A stretch of 64,000 nt of DNA from contig LR134136.1 in the NCBI GenBank assembly GCA_900635495.1, positions 992,001-1,056,000 of the forward strand, written 5' to 3'. Every line of letters starts with the position of its first letter. Positions within the stretch are counted from its first letter, which is position 1. The notes beneath the pieces were generated by a model. It had not been told where the DNA came from. It was given only the letters and a program-made list of their open reading frames with translations, and ran no database searches. This document shows positions 27,093-37,388 of the stretch, one piece after another. This stretch comes from Atlantibacter hermannii (GTDB lineage Bacteria; Pseudomonadota; Gammaproteobacteria; Enterobacterales; Enterobacteriaceae). Both the position numbers and the translations under genes were made by a program.

Positions 27093-27381
27093 TTCTCTGC
27101 TTTCCTCCAAATTTTAATTATGATAATCACCAAGGCGGATCATTTTCCGCAAAACACCTGCCTGCCTGTGTCAAAGTGTGTCAACGTGAGCAGGGTTACT
27201 CTCTTTATTATTAAGCCTGTTCTCAGACGCAACTGCCTGACGAGGCATATCTGTGGTTCAACGCACAGGACGGTCGGCCTGGGGTCACTGGTGAGTACGG
27301 AATACCGGCGCGCTTCAGCCCAACAGGTTGGCGGCGTCTTTGCCCGTATTGCTTTTGCGGGGAGGATGTTTGTTTGAAAGC
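27093..27381. other. intergenic, nothing recognised
   Basis: Roughly 290 bases between the regulator start and the terminator of the next gene. It should carry the regulator's promoter near 27100-27130. Open frames on both strands lack ribosome-binding sites and recognisable sequence. Confidence 0.4.
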
Positions 27382-27407
27382 AAAACCCGCAGACTTTCGC
27401 CTGCGGG
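27382..27407 (-). terminator. rho-independent terminator of the J-domain-like gene
   Basis: Stem CCCGCAG/CTGCGGG (27386-27392 with 27401-27407) with an eight-base loop, followed on the minus strand by TTTTGCTTT. It is 26 bases past the stop of the gene at 27433. Confidence 0.7.
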
Positions 27408-27432
27408 CATTCTCTGTGGACGGGGGATGACG

Positions 27433-28602
27433 TCAGGCGGCGAAATCCAGCTGTGCTTCGGTAACCTGATGTTCCAGCGAGGCGCGCACATCGTGCAGGG
27501 CTTTTTCCTGCTGGGCAAAGTAGGTTTCCATATTGCTCAGCGACGACACCAGCAACCATGACTCCTCTTTTTCCAGTTCCGCCAGCTCGTTTACCAGGGT
27601 GTCGATTTGCTCGCGAACGTGGGTGATTCTTTTGCGAATACGCTCCAGATCGTTGAGCCTGTCGCTCGCCATCAACGGTTCAAAGCCCTGTTGCAGCCGG
27701 GCAACCAGTGAGCGAATGGCTTTGACATCGCCGCGCTGCTTCGCCTGATTAAGCTGCACCATAATGGCGTTGGCTTCTTCTTTGCGATCGTCGGCCACCA
27801 AATCCGGATGGCAGAGCTTGCTTGCCTGGCGCCACAGCCGTTTCAGCTCGTTGCGATCCTCTTCAGAGAGCGCTTTGCCTTTACGCAAGCGAATTTCCGC
27901 GTCGTGATGCTGTTCGCGGTATCTTTCAAAGGCTTCGTTCGCCTGATCCCGCGCCTCGCGCGCAGGTGCCTCTTCGCGGGTCAAACCCGTTTCCAGCTCC
28001 AGCGCTTCCGCCAGTAAATTGGCGATCAGATTACTTTGCTGTTGCAGATGTTTACGCGTCTCGGCAGCCTGTACGGAATCAGCCGGCAGGTCGCGCCAGC
28101 GTTGCGTCAGCGTAGCCAGGACTTCCACCGCCTGGGCCAGATAGAGCTGGCAGCGACGATAATCCTCTTCGCGCCGACGCGCTTCCGCCTGCTGGCGACG
28201 CAGATTCAGATCCGCGAGGGTTTTCCGCAGCGAGAGGATTTGCTGCATCAGCGGTCCCAGACGCGAGAAATAGAGATCGTTAAACTCATCCAGTTGCTGT
28301 ACCCGCGCATTGCGGCGATCGATCAGATCGCGCAAACGCTCCTCCAGCGCTTTCAGTTCCAGCTTACTGGCCGCCATTTGCGGATCGCGCCATTGCGTGA
28401 CCGCTCGCTGGCTTTGCAACCACCGGGCAATCGCCGCCATGGCGGTGGTGTAGTTTTTGGCTTCAAGCGCCGCGACGATGACCAGCAGCTCATCGTCAAA
28501 CGCTTCGCTTTTCAGCCGTACCAGTTGGCTCTGGATGATGTCGTCATCTTCCAGCTCAATGGCATTTTTAATAATTTCCAGCCGTTTGATCGGTGTGCTC
28601 AT
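27433..28602 (-). CDS. coiled-coil protein with a J-domain-like segment
   Basis: 389 residues, nearly all helical and rich in Leu, Glu, Arg and Gln. Long coiled coils (about 85-170 and 330-380) flank a segment RLWRQASKLCHPDLVAD, which carries the HPD tripeptide and helix of a DnaJ-type domain used to stimulate DnaK/Hsp70 ATPase. There are no zinc fingers, signal or membrane helices, so it is probably cytosolic. It is monocistronic. Annotated relatives are usually called J-domain or DnaJ-like proteins without a function. I cannot assign a client. Confidence 0.65.
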   Translation of the reverse strand: MSTPIKRLEIIKNAIELEDDDIIQSQLVRLKSEAFDDELLVIVAALEAKNYTTAMAAIARWLQSQRAVTQWRDPQMAASKLELKALEERLRDLIDRRNARVQQLDEFNDLYFSRLGPLMQQILSLRKTLADLNLRRQQAEARRREEDYRRCQLYLAQAVEVLATLTQRWRDLPADSVQAAETRKHLQQQSNLIANLLAEALELETGLTREEAPAREARDQANEAFERYREQHHDAEIRLRKGKALSEEDRNELKRLWRQASKLCHPDLVADDRKEEANAIMVQLNQAKQRGDVKAIRSLVARLQQGFEPLMASDRLNDLERIRKRITHVREQIDTLVNELAELEKEESWLLVSSLSNMETYFAQQEKALHDVRASLEHQVTEAQLDFAA

Positions 28603-28806
28603 GATGCTTTTCGCTTCAGCGCTTAAGTACTTGAGTAAAAGTTAGTTACTGTTCATTTCAGCGTAAATAATACACACGCATCATGATCGGCGCGATCGGG
28701 AATTACTTTAGTTTTCGCCGGGTGTGACGCCTGTAGCCTCCCGGTGCCTGCCACGCAGATGGCTGTCACCGCGTTTAAGCCGTCAGGGGAGGCGATACCA
28801 CGTACC

Positions 28807-29679
28807 TCAGGGCTGCCCGGCAAACAACTGCTTGCCGATTTCAGCAATGGTTTCATTTGCCATTTTCATCGAGGCTTCCGTTTGCGTAATAAAAATCGCG
28901 ACATAAAACGGCGGGCGTTCCGGCGGATAGACCGCCGCGATAATCGCCCGCGAGCCGTAGCCGCCCGCCCCGGTTTTATCGGCAATTGCCCAGCCTTTCG
29001 GCAGCGCGGCGCGTAGCAGCGCATCTCCCACTTTATCGTCACGCATCCACTGCGCCAGCGTCGCCCGGTTAGCCGATATCAGGGGAGGGGAGGTGAGGAT
29101 TTTTTGCAGCCCTGCCGCCATCTTCTGCGGCGAAGAGGTATCGCGCGCATCGCCTGGCGTGGCTTCATTCAGCGTGGGCTCCGTTCGATCCAGACGGGTC
29201 ACATGGTCGCCGATCCCGCGCATAAACTGCGTGACGGCATCAGGGCCGCCAAGGTAAGTCAGAATGCGGTTGCCCGCCGTGTTGTCGCTGTAGCTCACCG
29301 CCGCCGCGCACAGCATGCGTAAAGAGATGGTGGCAGGGGCGAGGTAGTTTTTAGTCACTGGCGCATAGTCCAGCAAGGCGTCTGGCGGAATAGTCACCTG
29401 TTCATCCAGCGAACCGCCGTTTTTCTGCAACCGCTCAAGCAACGCGGCGCAGGCCAGGGTTTTAAAGGTGCTGGTCAGCGGGAAACGCTCGTCCTGCCGA
29501 TAACCGAACACCGTTTCGCCTTGCGCGTTGACAACCGCCATGCCAATTCTGGCGTGAAGCCGTTGCTCCTGCTGGCGTAAAAAGTCCGTCATATCTGGCG
29601 TGACGGAGGCCTGCGCCGGGGCCAGTAACGCGATCAGAGTCAGAAATGCGATGACAAAGAGCGGGGTGATTTTTTTCAT
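28807..29679 (-). CDS. class A beta-lactamase
   Basis: 290 residues with a signal peptide ending near APAQAS. All class A motifs are present: STFK with Ser at residue 70, YSDN, the omega-loop RTEPTLNEATPGD with the general-base Glu, and KTGAGGYGSRA. It hydrolyses beta-lactams in the periplasm by an acyl-serine route. The FPLTSTFKTLACAALL context recalls CARB/PSE-like enzymes, but the KTG box is the usual one, not their RSG. I cannot match it to a named bla. No ampR-type regulator is adjacent, and base use matches the neighbouring core genes, which suggests a resident species-specific enzyme. Confidence 0.93.
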   Translation of the reverse strand: MKKITPLFVIAFLTLIALLAPAQASVTPDMTDFLRQQEQRLHARIGMAVVNAQGETVFGYRQDERFPLTSTFKTLACAALLERLQKNGGSLDEQVTIPPDALLDYAPVTKNYLAPATISLRMLCAAAVSYSDNTAGNRILTYLGGPDAVTQFMRGIGDHVTRLDRTEPTLNEATPGDARDTSSPQKMAAGLQKILTSPPLISANRATLAQWMRDDKVGDALLRAALPKGWAIADKTGAGGYGSRAIIAAVYPPERPPFYVAIFITQTEASMKMANETIAEIGKQLFAGQP

Positions 29680-29818
29680 AAGATGTCAGGTTCACCAGAA
29701 TGTAAAAAGGAGTAAGCGGCGAAGAGCGGCAAAACGGCTTCATTATAACGTAAGCGCGCCGCCGCGCCGCCTGCCGATGAGCTGCTACACTCATCGGTGC
29801 GCATCTTCTGGAGGACGC

Positions 29819-30784
29819 ATGAAATTAGGCTTTGCTTGTAAATACCTGGACACAGACGCTAAACAACCCTATCCCTTCAAAGCAACCACCCGCACCCGTT
29901 TTCTGAGCCTGGATAACGATGCCCGAGCGGCCTTAATCCATACGCTTGCTGCCGCCAATCTCGCCAACCTGTATTTGACGTTTGAAGAGTTGGCCAGGCT
30001 GCCCCCCGCGCTGCGCATGATGCGCATCGGCAGCGATCTGTTGCCGCTCTATACCGTGCCTGAAGCCACGGTGCTGTATCACGAATTTTTACCTACCCTG
30101 TATCCACTGTTCACGCGGTGCGGCGAGTTCGCCCGCGCCAACGACATCCGGCTTTCCTTTCATCCGGGACAATACTCCGTACTGGCCTCAGACAATCCGC
30201 AGGTGGTGGAGCGGGCGCTGGAAGATGTGGAATATCACACCCTGTGCGCCACGCTGATGGGCTATGGTCAACGCTTCCAGGATTTCAAAATCAATATTCA
30301 TATGAATGGTAAGGCCGGGTATGAAGGGTTTAAACGCGCCTTTGGCAAACTGACCCCTGAGGCCAGGAATATGCTGACGGTTGAAAATGATGAGATCTCA
30401 TGCTCGCTGGATGATGTTCTCCAGGCGCAGGCGCTCTGTCCGGTGGTGGTCGATATTCATCATCACTGGGTGAAAGAGAATGCGTTCATCCAGCCAGACG
30501 ACCCACGCATCGAGCGGGTTAAGGCATCGTGGCGGGGTGTCAGGCCGGTCATGCATTATTCGGTCTCTCAGGAAGGGTTGATCCCCGATGAGGGATTTCC
30601 GGATCAGCACTGCCTGAGCGTTGCGAAAACCAAACTCAGGGCGCACTCGGATTATTACTTCAATCCCACCCTGAATGACTGGGCGCTGTCGTTTGAGGAC
30701 TTCGACATCATGTGCGAAGTGAAAATGAAAAACCTCGCCCGCGACAGGCTATACCGCACGGCACTCAGCAGAGAGCAGGCATAG
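29819..30784 (+). CDS. uvsE: UV DNA damage endonuclease (UvdE/UvsE)
   Basis: 321 residues from the ATG at 29819, which follows GGAGG; the longer frame upstream crosses the beta-lactamase promoter. MKLGFACKYLD at the start, FHPGQYSVLAS, KINIHMNGK and VVVDIHHHWV hold the His, Glu and Asp residues that bind metal in this TIM-barrel nuclease. It nicks 5' of UV photoproducts and other lesions, starting an alternative excision-repair path. The family is well known in Bacillus and Deinococcus and patchy in Enterobacteriaceae. Divergent from the beta-lactamase gene. Confidence 0.92.
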   Translation: MKLGFACKYLDTDAKQPYPFKATTRTRFLSLDNDARAALIHTLAAANLANLYLTFEELARLPPALRMMRIGSDLLPLYTVPEATVLYHEFLPTLYPLFTRCGEFARANDIRLSFHPGQYSVLASDNPQVVERALEDVEYHTLCATLMGYGQRFQDFKINIHMNGKAGYEGFKRAFGKLTPEARNMLTVENDEISCSLDDVLQAQALCPVVVDIHHHWVKENAFIQPDDPRIERVKASWRGVRPVMHYSVSQEGLIPDEGFPDQHCLSVAKTKLRAHSDYYFNPTLNDWALSFEDFDIMCEVKMKNLARDRLYRTALSREQA

Positions 30785-30798
30785 CCGGGCGAGGGCAG

Positions 30799-31981
30799 TT
30801 ACCTGACCTTCACCTTGCTCGCCACCAGCAACGCGGTTAACAGCATCAGCGTGCCGGAAAGCGCCAGGGGAGACAGCAGCCCGAGGTTATCCAGCGCATA
30901 ACCGCCTACTGCCGCGCCGCACGTGTTCGCCAGTTGGATCACCGCGACCTGAATCGACCCGGCCTTTTCTGCCTGGTCGGCAAGCGAGCGGGTGATCCAC
31001 GTTGACCAGCCTACCGGCACCAGCGCGAACGACACGCCCCAGACGACAGCCACCCCCGCCGCGACCGCTTTATGACTGCCCCACAGCATCAGCACCAGCG
31101 CGCTTAACGCCAGGATCAACGGAGCACAGGCGAGCGCCAGCTTGACGGAGCGCTTAAGGATATGCGACGACAACGATGTCCCAACAAAGCTGGCGATACC
31201 AAAGCTCAGTAGCACCAGCGTCAGACCGTCAACATCAAACCCTGCCAGGTTCATATAAATGGGGCGGATATAGGTGAAAAATGAAAATTGCCCGGCGAAA
31301 GACATAAAAATCGCGATCATGCCCGCCAGCACGCCCGGACGCTTCAGCAGCCCAAACATATTCTGATGGTGCTCTGACTGACCCGGCATCGACGGTAGCG
31401 CCTTCCAGACCCAGACGATACACACAAAGCCCATCAGCGCAGCCGCGTTAAACACCTGCCGCCAGCCGATAATTCCGCCGAGAAAAACTGCCCAGCGGCG
31501 CAGCGATAACCAGCGCGACAGACACCGCGCCGAAAATCACCGACAGCGCTTTTGGAATACTGCGGGCAGGCACCAGCCGCATGGTCAACGACGCCGACAT
31601 CGCCCAGAAACCGCCAAGTGCCAGTCCGAGACAGGCGCGTCCGACCAGCAGCAGGGTAAAGTTATCCGCAAAAGAGACCAGCAGGCAGGAGAGCGTCAGC
31701 AAGACCGAAAATGCGATCACCACCAGGCGGCGGTCCGTTTTCCCGATGACGTGGGTAATAAACAAACTGGCGAACATGGCGATAAACGCGGTGACCGTAA
31801 CGGACTGCCCCGCGACGCCTTCCGAAACGCCAAGATCCAGCGCCATGGGCGTTAACAGGCTCACCGGCAGAAATTCGACAGTAATCAGGCAGGCCACGCA
31901 AAACGCGACGGCAAAAACAGCCGACCAGTTGGGGCGGCTTACCGCGTCAGCGAAAGGTTGCCCGTGCTGTATTTCATTCAT
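30799..31981 (-). pseudogene. nepI: purine ribonucleoside efflux pump NepI, one frameshift
   Basis: Very similar to E. coli NepI (MFS, DHA1): RPNWSAVFAVAFCVACLI, FLPVSLLTPMALDLG, GFWAMSASLTMRLVP and TYIRPIYMNLAGF are visible, with about 12 membrane helices in total. NepI exports inosine and related purine nucleosides by proton antiport. The chain is broken at residue ~165 by one extra base in A5 at 31483-31487; with four, APLGSFLGGIIGWRQVFNAA is restored. Apart from this the sequence is intact, so the break may be a sequence error. Confidence 0.88.
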
Positions 31982-32205
31982 CTCATTACCCGGCGTCGTC
32001 TTTTAGTGAAGCCGCGCAGTGTAGCAAACAAATTTGTGATGCAATTAACATTTTGGCAACTCAAACCGCCGTTACGCCCTGGGTGAACCGAAAAAATCGT
32101 CGATAAAGCGCAAACACAGCCATCAGAGGCCGCAGGGAGGTTGCCGCCGCCCTGGCGAGCGGTTATAAGAGCAACATCGCAATAACAACTCGCCCGGAAG
32201 ACACG

Positions 32206-34353
32206 ATGATCAGGAAGATACCTTTTGCCGTTATGTTATGTACCCTTATGGTAAATGCGCCGTTCGCCTACGCCTCTTTTGATATGGAAGACTGCAACTG
32301 GAGCGACGACCGCTGCTTACTGAAAGGCATTCCCGTCCTGACCCCTGATAACGATTCCCGCGATAACCTCCTGCGTCTGCTGAGCGAAGCGAAGTCATTT
32401 GCGCTGCCCGTTCAGTCCATGCCGGCGGATATCACCCGCTCCCGGGACTTTTATTTCGCCTTTCATCCACAGTGGGATGAAGCGGCATCGCCCGCACCTG
32501 CCGCCGCCGCCGCGCCGCAACCCGATGCGCGACTGACGGAGCAGTTGACCGCGTTGGGTATCGATCCTGCCAGCATCACGGTTCAGGAAGACGCGCTGGA
32601 GAATCGTTTTGTCTCGAATAACGCTGACAGCGCGGGACAGTTCTTTGCCGCGCTGCTGGCCGACACCGCGCTGAACGACGCGCAACGCCATACGCTGGCG
32701 CAGGCGCGTGTCGCGCTGTTATCCGAAGCGCAACCTGAGCGGATCGACGACGCTCTCGCCGGGCTGGCGGCGGACGCCCCGGCCCAGCCGTATAAAACCT
32801 ACCTGCTTGCGGCAGCGCACTTTTATCAGGGTGATTATGCCGCCGCGTCACAGGGTTTTAGTACGCTGGTGAACAGCGATCGCCCGTGGCTTTCCGAAAC
32901 GGCGCAATACATGTTGATGCGAACCGCGCTGAACAAAAGCACTCAGAACAGCGTGGGCGAGTACGGCGATTTTGATGTCGAGCGGATTAACCGCGACGAC
33001 GCCCTGCAGGCGCAAAACGAGGCGCAGGCGTATTTGCAACGCTGGCCCGAAGGGCGCTATGCGGAGTCGGCGCACGGTATGCTGCGGCGCATCAACTGGT
33101 ATCTGCATGAATGGCCGCAACTGGCGGCGCTTTACGAGCAGGCACTGGCGCAGACGGACAGTGCGCAGGCGCTACGTCAGCAGGTCATCGAATACGATAA
33201 TGTCTTTGGGATGAACTTCTATGGACGCGCGATCGTCGAGGCTTTCCCTCAGGCGCCGCTGATCAGCTATATCGAAATGCTGCGTGCGTTGCGCCTCAAC
33301 AGCGACGAAAAACCGACGCTGACCCAGGCCAGTCTCGACAGCAGCAAAGCGGTGTTTGAACAGGCCGGAAAAGGCGCGCTGTGGCGTAACCTGCAACGCA
33401 ATTTATGGATGGCGACGGGCAATTACGCCGCCGTGGTACAGGATATTGCCCCGGCGCAGCAGCTTCCGGCGCACGATATTCTCGCGTTTAGCGAACAGGT
33501 GCTGTACGGCGAAGCGCTGATGGGGCAAACGCAATGGCCGGCAGCGCGTGATTTCTGGCGACAACTGCTCAACATCGCCCGTGATGATGAACAGCGGCAA
33601 TATGTTCAGGCCAAACTGGCGGCGACCCTGGTCTACAGCGGTGACAGCGCGGCGATCTTCGCCCCGGACAGCGCCGTCACCAGTTTGCGTTTTCGTTCAC
33701 AGGTGCTGAAAACTCAGGCATCGCTCCCGTTACTGCGCCAGCAGGCCGAGAAAGGGCCCAATAACGAAGAGAAAACCATTGCCCTGCACACGTTGCTGGT
33801 GCGCGATTTAACCGAAAATCGCTTCAGCGACTGGCTGAGCGACACCCGGCTTGCCAGCGGCATCGCGCCGCCGGTGATCGCGAAGGCGTTTGCGGATGTC
33901 AATCTGAGCGCATTTGACTGGAACGGCGAGACGACGGAAGCCGGTTATGTCTGCCAGGACTTGCGTACCACCGTGAAGACGCTGAGCCAAAACGCTGACG
34001 ACGCCCATGCGCTTAACTGTCTGGGTGAATTTTTCCGTACCACCGGCACCCATGTCGATGTGTGGACAGACAGCGCGGGCAACGATGTGCTGGAAGCCGC
34101 TATTGCACGCAAATCACCCCTGGGCCAGTTTGATCGCCAACGCTATTACCAGCAAAACATCGCCTCGCCGAAAGCGGAGCCTGAAGATAAAAGCTATGCG
34201 CTTTATCGGGCCATCCTGTGTTATGCCCCTTCCGGCATGAACGAGTGCGGCGGCGAAGAGGTGAATAAGTCGCAACGTAAGGCATGGTTCACGCAGTTAA
34301 AAAGCCAGTATCCGGGTAGCCCGTGGGCGCAAAAACTCAAATATTACTGGTAA
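32206..34353 (+). CDS. exported helical-repeat (TPR-like) protein of an envelope cluster
   Basis: 715 residues with a signal peptide (MIRKIPFAVMLCTLM to about AYAS). A Pro/Ala-rich linker follows near residue 100, then a long array of helical repeats in the style of TPRs (AAAHFYQGDYAAASQGFSTL, GRYAESAHGMLRRINWYLHEWPQLAALYEQAL). Pairs of Cys occur near the C-terminus. It should be periplasmic or outer-membrane associated. First of five genes on one strand, overlapping the next by 31 bases. I do not know its function; repeat proteins of this kind often scaffold export or assembly machines. Confidence 0.7.
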   Translation: MIRKIPFAVMLCTLMVNAPFAYASFDMEDCNWSDDRCLLKGIPVLTPDNDSRDNLLRLLSEAKSFALPVQSMPADITRSRDFYFAFHPQWDEAASPAPAAAAAPQPDARLTEQLTALGIDPASITVQEDALENRFVSNNADSAGQFFAALLADTALNDAQRHTLAQARVALLSEAQPERIDDALAGLAADAPAQPYKTYLLAAAHFYQGDYAAASQGFSTLVNSDRPWLSETAQYMLMRTALNKSTQNSVGEYGDFDVERINRDDALQAQNEAQAYLQRWPEGRYAESAHGMLRRINWYLHEWPQLAALYEQALAQTDSAQALRQQVIEYDNVFGMNFYGRAIVEAFPQAPLISYIEMLRALRLNSDEKPTLTQASLDSSKAVFEQAGKGALWRNLQRNLWMATGNYAAVVQDIAPAQQLPAHDILAFSEQVLYGEALMGQTQWPAARDFWRQLLNIARDDEQRQYVQAKLAATLVYSGDSAAIFAPDSAVTSLRFRSQVLKTQASLPLLRQQAEKGPNNEEKTIALHTLLVRDLTENRFSDWLSDTRLASGIAPPVIAKAFADVNLSAFDWNGETTEAGYVCQDLRTTVKTLSQNADDAHALNCLGEFFRTTGTHVDVWTDSAGNDVLEAAIARKSPLGQFDRQRYYQQNIASPKAEPEDKSYALYRAILCYAPSGMNECGGEEVNKSQRKAWFTQLKSQYPGSPWAQKLKYYW

Positions 34354-35036
34354 TCGCGCTGCTGGCCGGGCAGGCCCGCGCAGTGGAAACCGTCACGGCG
34401 CGGGAACACCAGGCCTTCTGGCTGTGGTCCGGTGTAAAAGCGAGCCCGGCGTTACAAAACGCGCAGACGGTCTATTTGCATCAGGGCGAAGTGCTGAAAC
34501 GCCCTGGCGATGCGGTGTTTCAGCGGCTTGGCCTGCCGGTGAGCCGTCTGACGTTTCCGTCCATCTGGGTGACGGTGCGTTTTACCACGCTTGATGTGCC
34601 GCCAGCGATCCCGTCACGGATTGTTCATCTGATGCAGCGTTGGCAGGCCGCCGGAAACCAGGTGGTGGGGTTGCAGGTCGATTTTGACGCGGCTACCCAT
34701 CAACTGGCGGATTACGCCCGTTTTCTGCGGCAGTTGCGTCAGCAATTGCCGCCAGAGTTCGCGCTGGGGGTCACCGGATTACTGGACTGGGCAAAAACCG
34801 GTGATGTGGCCACGCTCAATGCGTTACCGGTGGATGAGCTGGTGGTGCAAAGTTATCAGGGCCGCCGCACCGTGACGAATTATCAGGCTTACCTTCCCGC
34901 GCTGACCCGGTTGCGCATCCCTTTTAAGCTGGGTCTGGTGCAGAACGGCGTGCGCGATCCGCAGGCGGAAGCGCAGTTATCCACTTCGCCCTGGTATCGC
35001 GGTACCGTGGTGTTTATGCTCAGGCCCTCCCCGTAA
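34323..35036 (+). CDS. DUF3142 protein, exported
   Basis: 237 residues from a GTG at 34323, giving a signal peptide (QILLVIALLAGQARA); its start overlaps the preceding gene's end. The body matches the DUF3142 pattern: HQAFWLWSGVKAS, VGLQVDFDAATHQLADYARF and VDELVVQSYQG, resembling a TIM-barrel glycoside-hydrolase fold. Its substrate is unknown. Second gene of the five-gene envelope cluster; a carbohydrate-related role is inference from the fold. Confidence 0.75.
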   Translation: MGAKTQILLVIALLAGQARAVETVTAREHQAFWLWSGVKASPALQNAQTVYLHQGEVLKRPGDAVFQRLGLPVSRLTFPSIWVTVRFTTLDVPPAIPSRIVHLMQRWQAAGNQVVGLQVDFDAATHQLADYARFLRQLRQQLPPEFALGVTGLLDWAKTGDVATLNALPVDELVVQSYQGRRTVTNYQAYLPALTRLRIPFKLGLVQNGVRDPQAEAQLSTSPWYRGTVVFMLRPSP

Positions 35037-35261
35037 GCCGCTTTCGGCAACCTGCTCAACCGGCCTATTCCTTCTGAACCACGTCTCCGCTGCTGGCCGC
35101 GAAACGCGGCCGGACCACGCATGGCACTGTTTTTAAAGGCGTGAAGGAGTATGACGAAGTGTTAATCCGCACAAAAACCTCTTCGCGCCGCGTTCCGGTT
35201 GTCTATCCTGCGCCTTTCTCAGGACACTGGCGTTCCCCGCCAGTTTTGGCACCCGTTAACC

Positions 35262-36251
35262 ATGAAAATTTTTTCCGGTGTAGTACTGCTGACGCTGTTT
35301 GCGGCGGCGGGTCCGTTCGTCATGGCGGCTGATCTGTCGCCTGTTTACGCGTATCACTTTGATGCCGCCGCCACACCAGCGCCAGCGCAATCTCCCTCGC
35401 CGGACGCGCCGTTGCTGCCTTTTTTTGGCGAGGCCGCCAGAGCCCGCGGTTACCAGCTTCCCGCACCGGTGGGCATCAATATTAACTACATGAATATGCG
35501 GCAAAACATTGATGTCGACGGGATTAATTTTACCGGTCTGGCATTGAATAACCTTCCGCTGGATAACGCGTTTGATATTGCGGTGGGGAAAACCCGTGAG
35601 AGTAGCGAAACCGAAACCCTCCGGCTGGATTCCTGGCTGCTGCCGTTTATGGATCTGTATGGGCTGATCGGTCATACCGAAGGGCATTCGGTATCACAAA
35701 TTGGCGTCGGGCTGAGGGCGCGGCGCGGCAAAATTATCCATCCTGCTTCGTTGCAGGATCTCAACTTCAGACTGGATTTTAAAGGCACGACTTATGGCGT
35801 CGGTACCACCCTGGTTGGCGGCAGCGGCAACTGGTTCGCGGCGGTGGATACAAATTACACCCAGACCGAGTTTGATATCCTTGACGGCAGTATTGATGCC
35901 TTTACGGTTTCGCCGCGTCTGGGATACCGCTTTTCCACGCCAGCGGCGCCAGCGCTGCATCTACCTGCCGGGAAGCTGAATGTGTGGGTGGGCAGCATGT
36001 ATCAGAATGTCCAGCAGGAGTTTAAAGGCCGCCTCGACGATCTCAACATGCCGACGGCGGAGCTGCAAAAACTGGTTGATCTCGCGAACCAGGAAGGGCG
36101 AGGGCGCTTTGACGTTAATCAGCATCTGCAATCGCCGTGGAACATTCTGCTGGGCACCCAGTATGAAGTGACCCGCAACTTCAACATCCTGACTGAAGTC
36201 GGTTTCGCCCAACGTAACAGCTTTTTTGTCGCCAGTGAGTACCGCTTTTGA
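35262..36251 (+). CDS. outer-membrane beta-barrel protein
   Basis: 329 residues from the ATG at 35262; upstream in-frame codons would put a non-hydrophobic tail before the signal peptide (MKIFSGVVLLTLFAAAG). The mature part is made of alternating beta-strands and ends in SEYRF with a terminal Phe, the signature of outer-membrane barrels recognised by BamA. No family recognised; it resembles uncharacterised enterobacterial porin-like barrels. Third gene of the cluster; overlaps the next gene by four bases. Confidence 0.75.
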   Translation: MKIFSGVVLLTLFAAAGPFVMAADLSPVYAYHFDAAATPAPAQSPSPDAPLLPFFGEAARARGYQLPAPVGININYMNMRQNIDVDGINFTGLALNNLPLDNAFDIAVGKTRESSETETLRLDSWLLPFMDLYGLIGHTEGHSVSQIGVGLRARRGKIIHPASLQDLNFRLDFKGTTYGVGTTLVGGSGNWFAAVDTNYTQTEFDILDGSIDAFTVSPRLGYRFSTPAAPALHLPAGKLNVWVGSMYQNVQQEFKGRLDDLNMPTAELQKLVDLANQEGRGRFDVNQHLQSPWNILLGTQYEVTRNFNILTEVGFAQRNSFFVASEYRF

Positions 36252-37388
36252 ACCGAGCGTGCCGTGTGGTGTTGGCCGTAACAGGCTGCCTGGCGCTCTT
36301 CCGGGCGCAGGCGGCTACGCTTTCCCGTCAGGATATCGATGCGCTCTTGCAAAAACTCGGCGATGGCGACACGGCGAGCGTAAAGAGCGGAATCGACTGG
36401 GGCGTAATGCCGGGGCCGTTTTACACGCCGCTTCTGGGGGCCAGGGATCGGCGCGGCGGCGGTGGGCCAGTATCGCCCCGACGTGGATAATAAGACCGGC
36501 CTGAATGCCACGCTTTCAGTAAGCGGCTATGTCTCGACAACCGGCGCGTTTGGCGTCACCGTGCAAAATTACGCCAGCTTTGCGGGCGATCGCTGGCGGT
36601 TTTATCTCGACGGCGCCCTGAGCGATACGCCGACCTGGTACTGGGGGCAGGGCTTCACCGCAGGGGATCGCAATGACCGCAAGCAGAAATACACGGCGCA
36701 ACTGCTGGATCTCCATCCCATGATCTATCGGAGGCTGGCGCAAAATGTCTATGCCGGGATAGGGTGGTGGCTGGATGCGCACCATGCCGCCCGCATCAGC
36801 GATGACGATCCACCGCTGATCGCTTCGACGCCGCAAGGCTCATCGTCCCTCAGCTCAGGCGGCAGCCTGGAAATCAACTGGGACGATCGCGATTTCATCC
36901 CCAATCCCCGCACAGGCCAGTACGCCGATCTGCGCTACAGCCACTTTTCACCGGGCACCGGCAGCGATACGCGCTTTGAGGAGTATCAACTGCATTACAG
37001 CCGTTACCAGCCCCTTAATGAAAAAAGCGTACTCGCCTGGGAGATGGAGGGAGCGTTCACCCAGGGCGAAGTACCCTGGAATATGCTGCCGCTGTTGGGC
37101 GGTAATCACCGGATGCGGGGGTATTACGAGGGCCGCTACCGGGATAAAAACGTCATAAGCGGCCAGATCGAGTATCGCCGCGATTTAAGCTGGCGGCACG
37201 GCGTGGTCGGCTGGTTGGGCGCGGGCACCATGGGGCCGTCATTCTCATCACTGAATAATGGACGCTGGCTGCCTTCCACCGGGATCGGATACCGCTTTGC
37301 TTTTAAACCCCGAATCAATGTGCGGCTGGATTACGGGATCGGTAAGGGGAGCAGCGGGTTTTATTTTCAGGTAGGAGAAGCGTTTTGA
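36248..37388 (+). pseudogene. Omp85/surface-antigen-type beta-barrel, one frameshift
   Basis: About 380 codons: a signal peptide (RACRVVLAVTGCLALF), then a bacterial surface antigen (BamA-like) barrel with GSLEINWDDRDFIPNPRTGQ, the LGGNHRMRGYYEGRYRD motif typical of Omp85 strands and a C-terminal GEAF. No POTRA domains precede it. One extra G in GGGGG at 36436-36440 breaks it; with four G the frame continues as LLGPGIGAAAVGQYRPD. Next gene starts before its stop, so the genes are coupled. The break may be an artefact. Confidence 0.8.

Noticed and set aside
27069..27377. 102-codon plus-strand frame between the Rob-like regulator and the J-domain gene
   Set aside because: No ribosome-binding site, overlaps the regulator start, no recognisable sequence.
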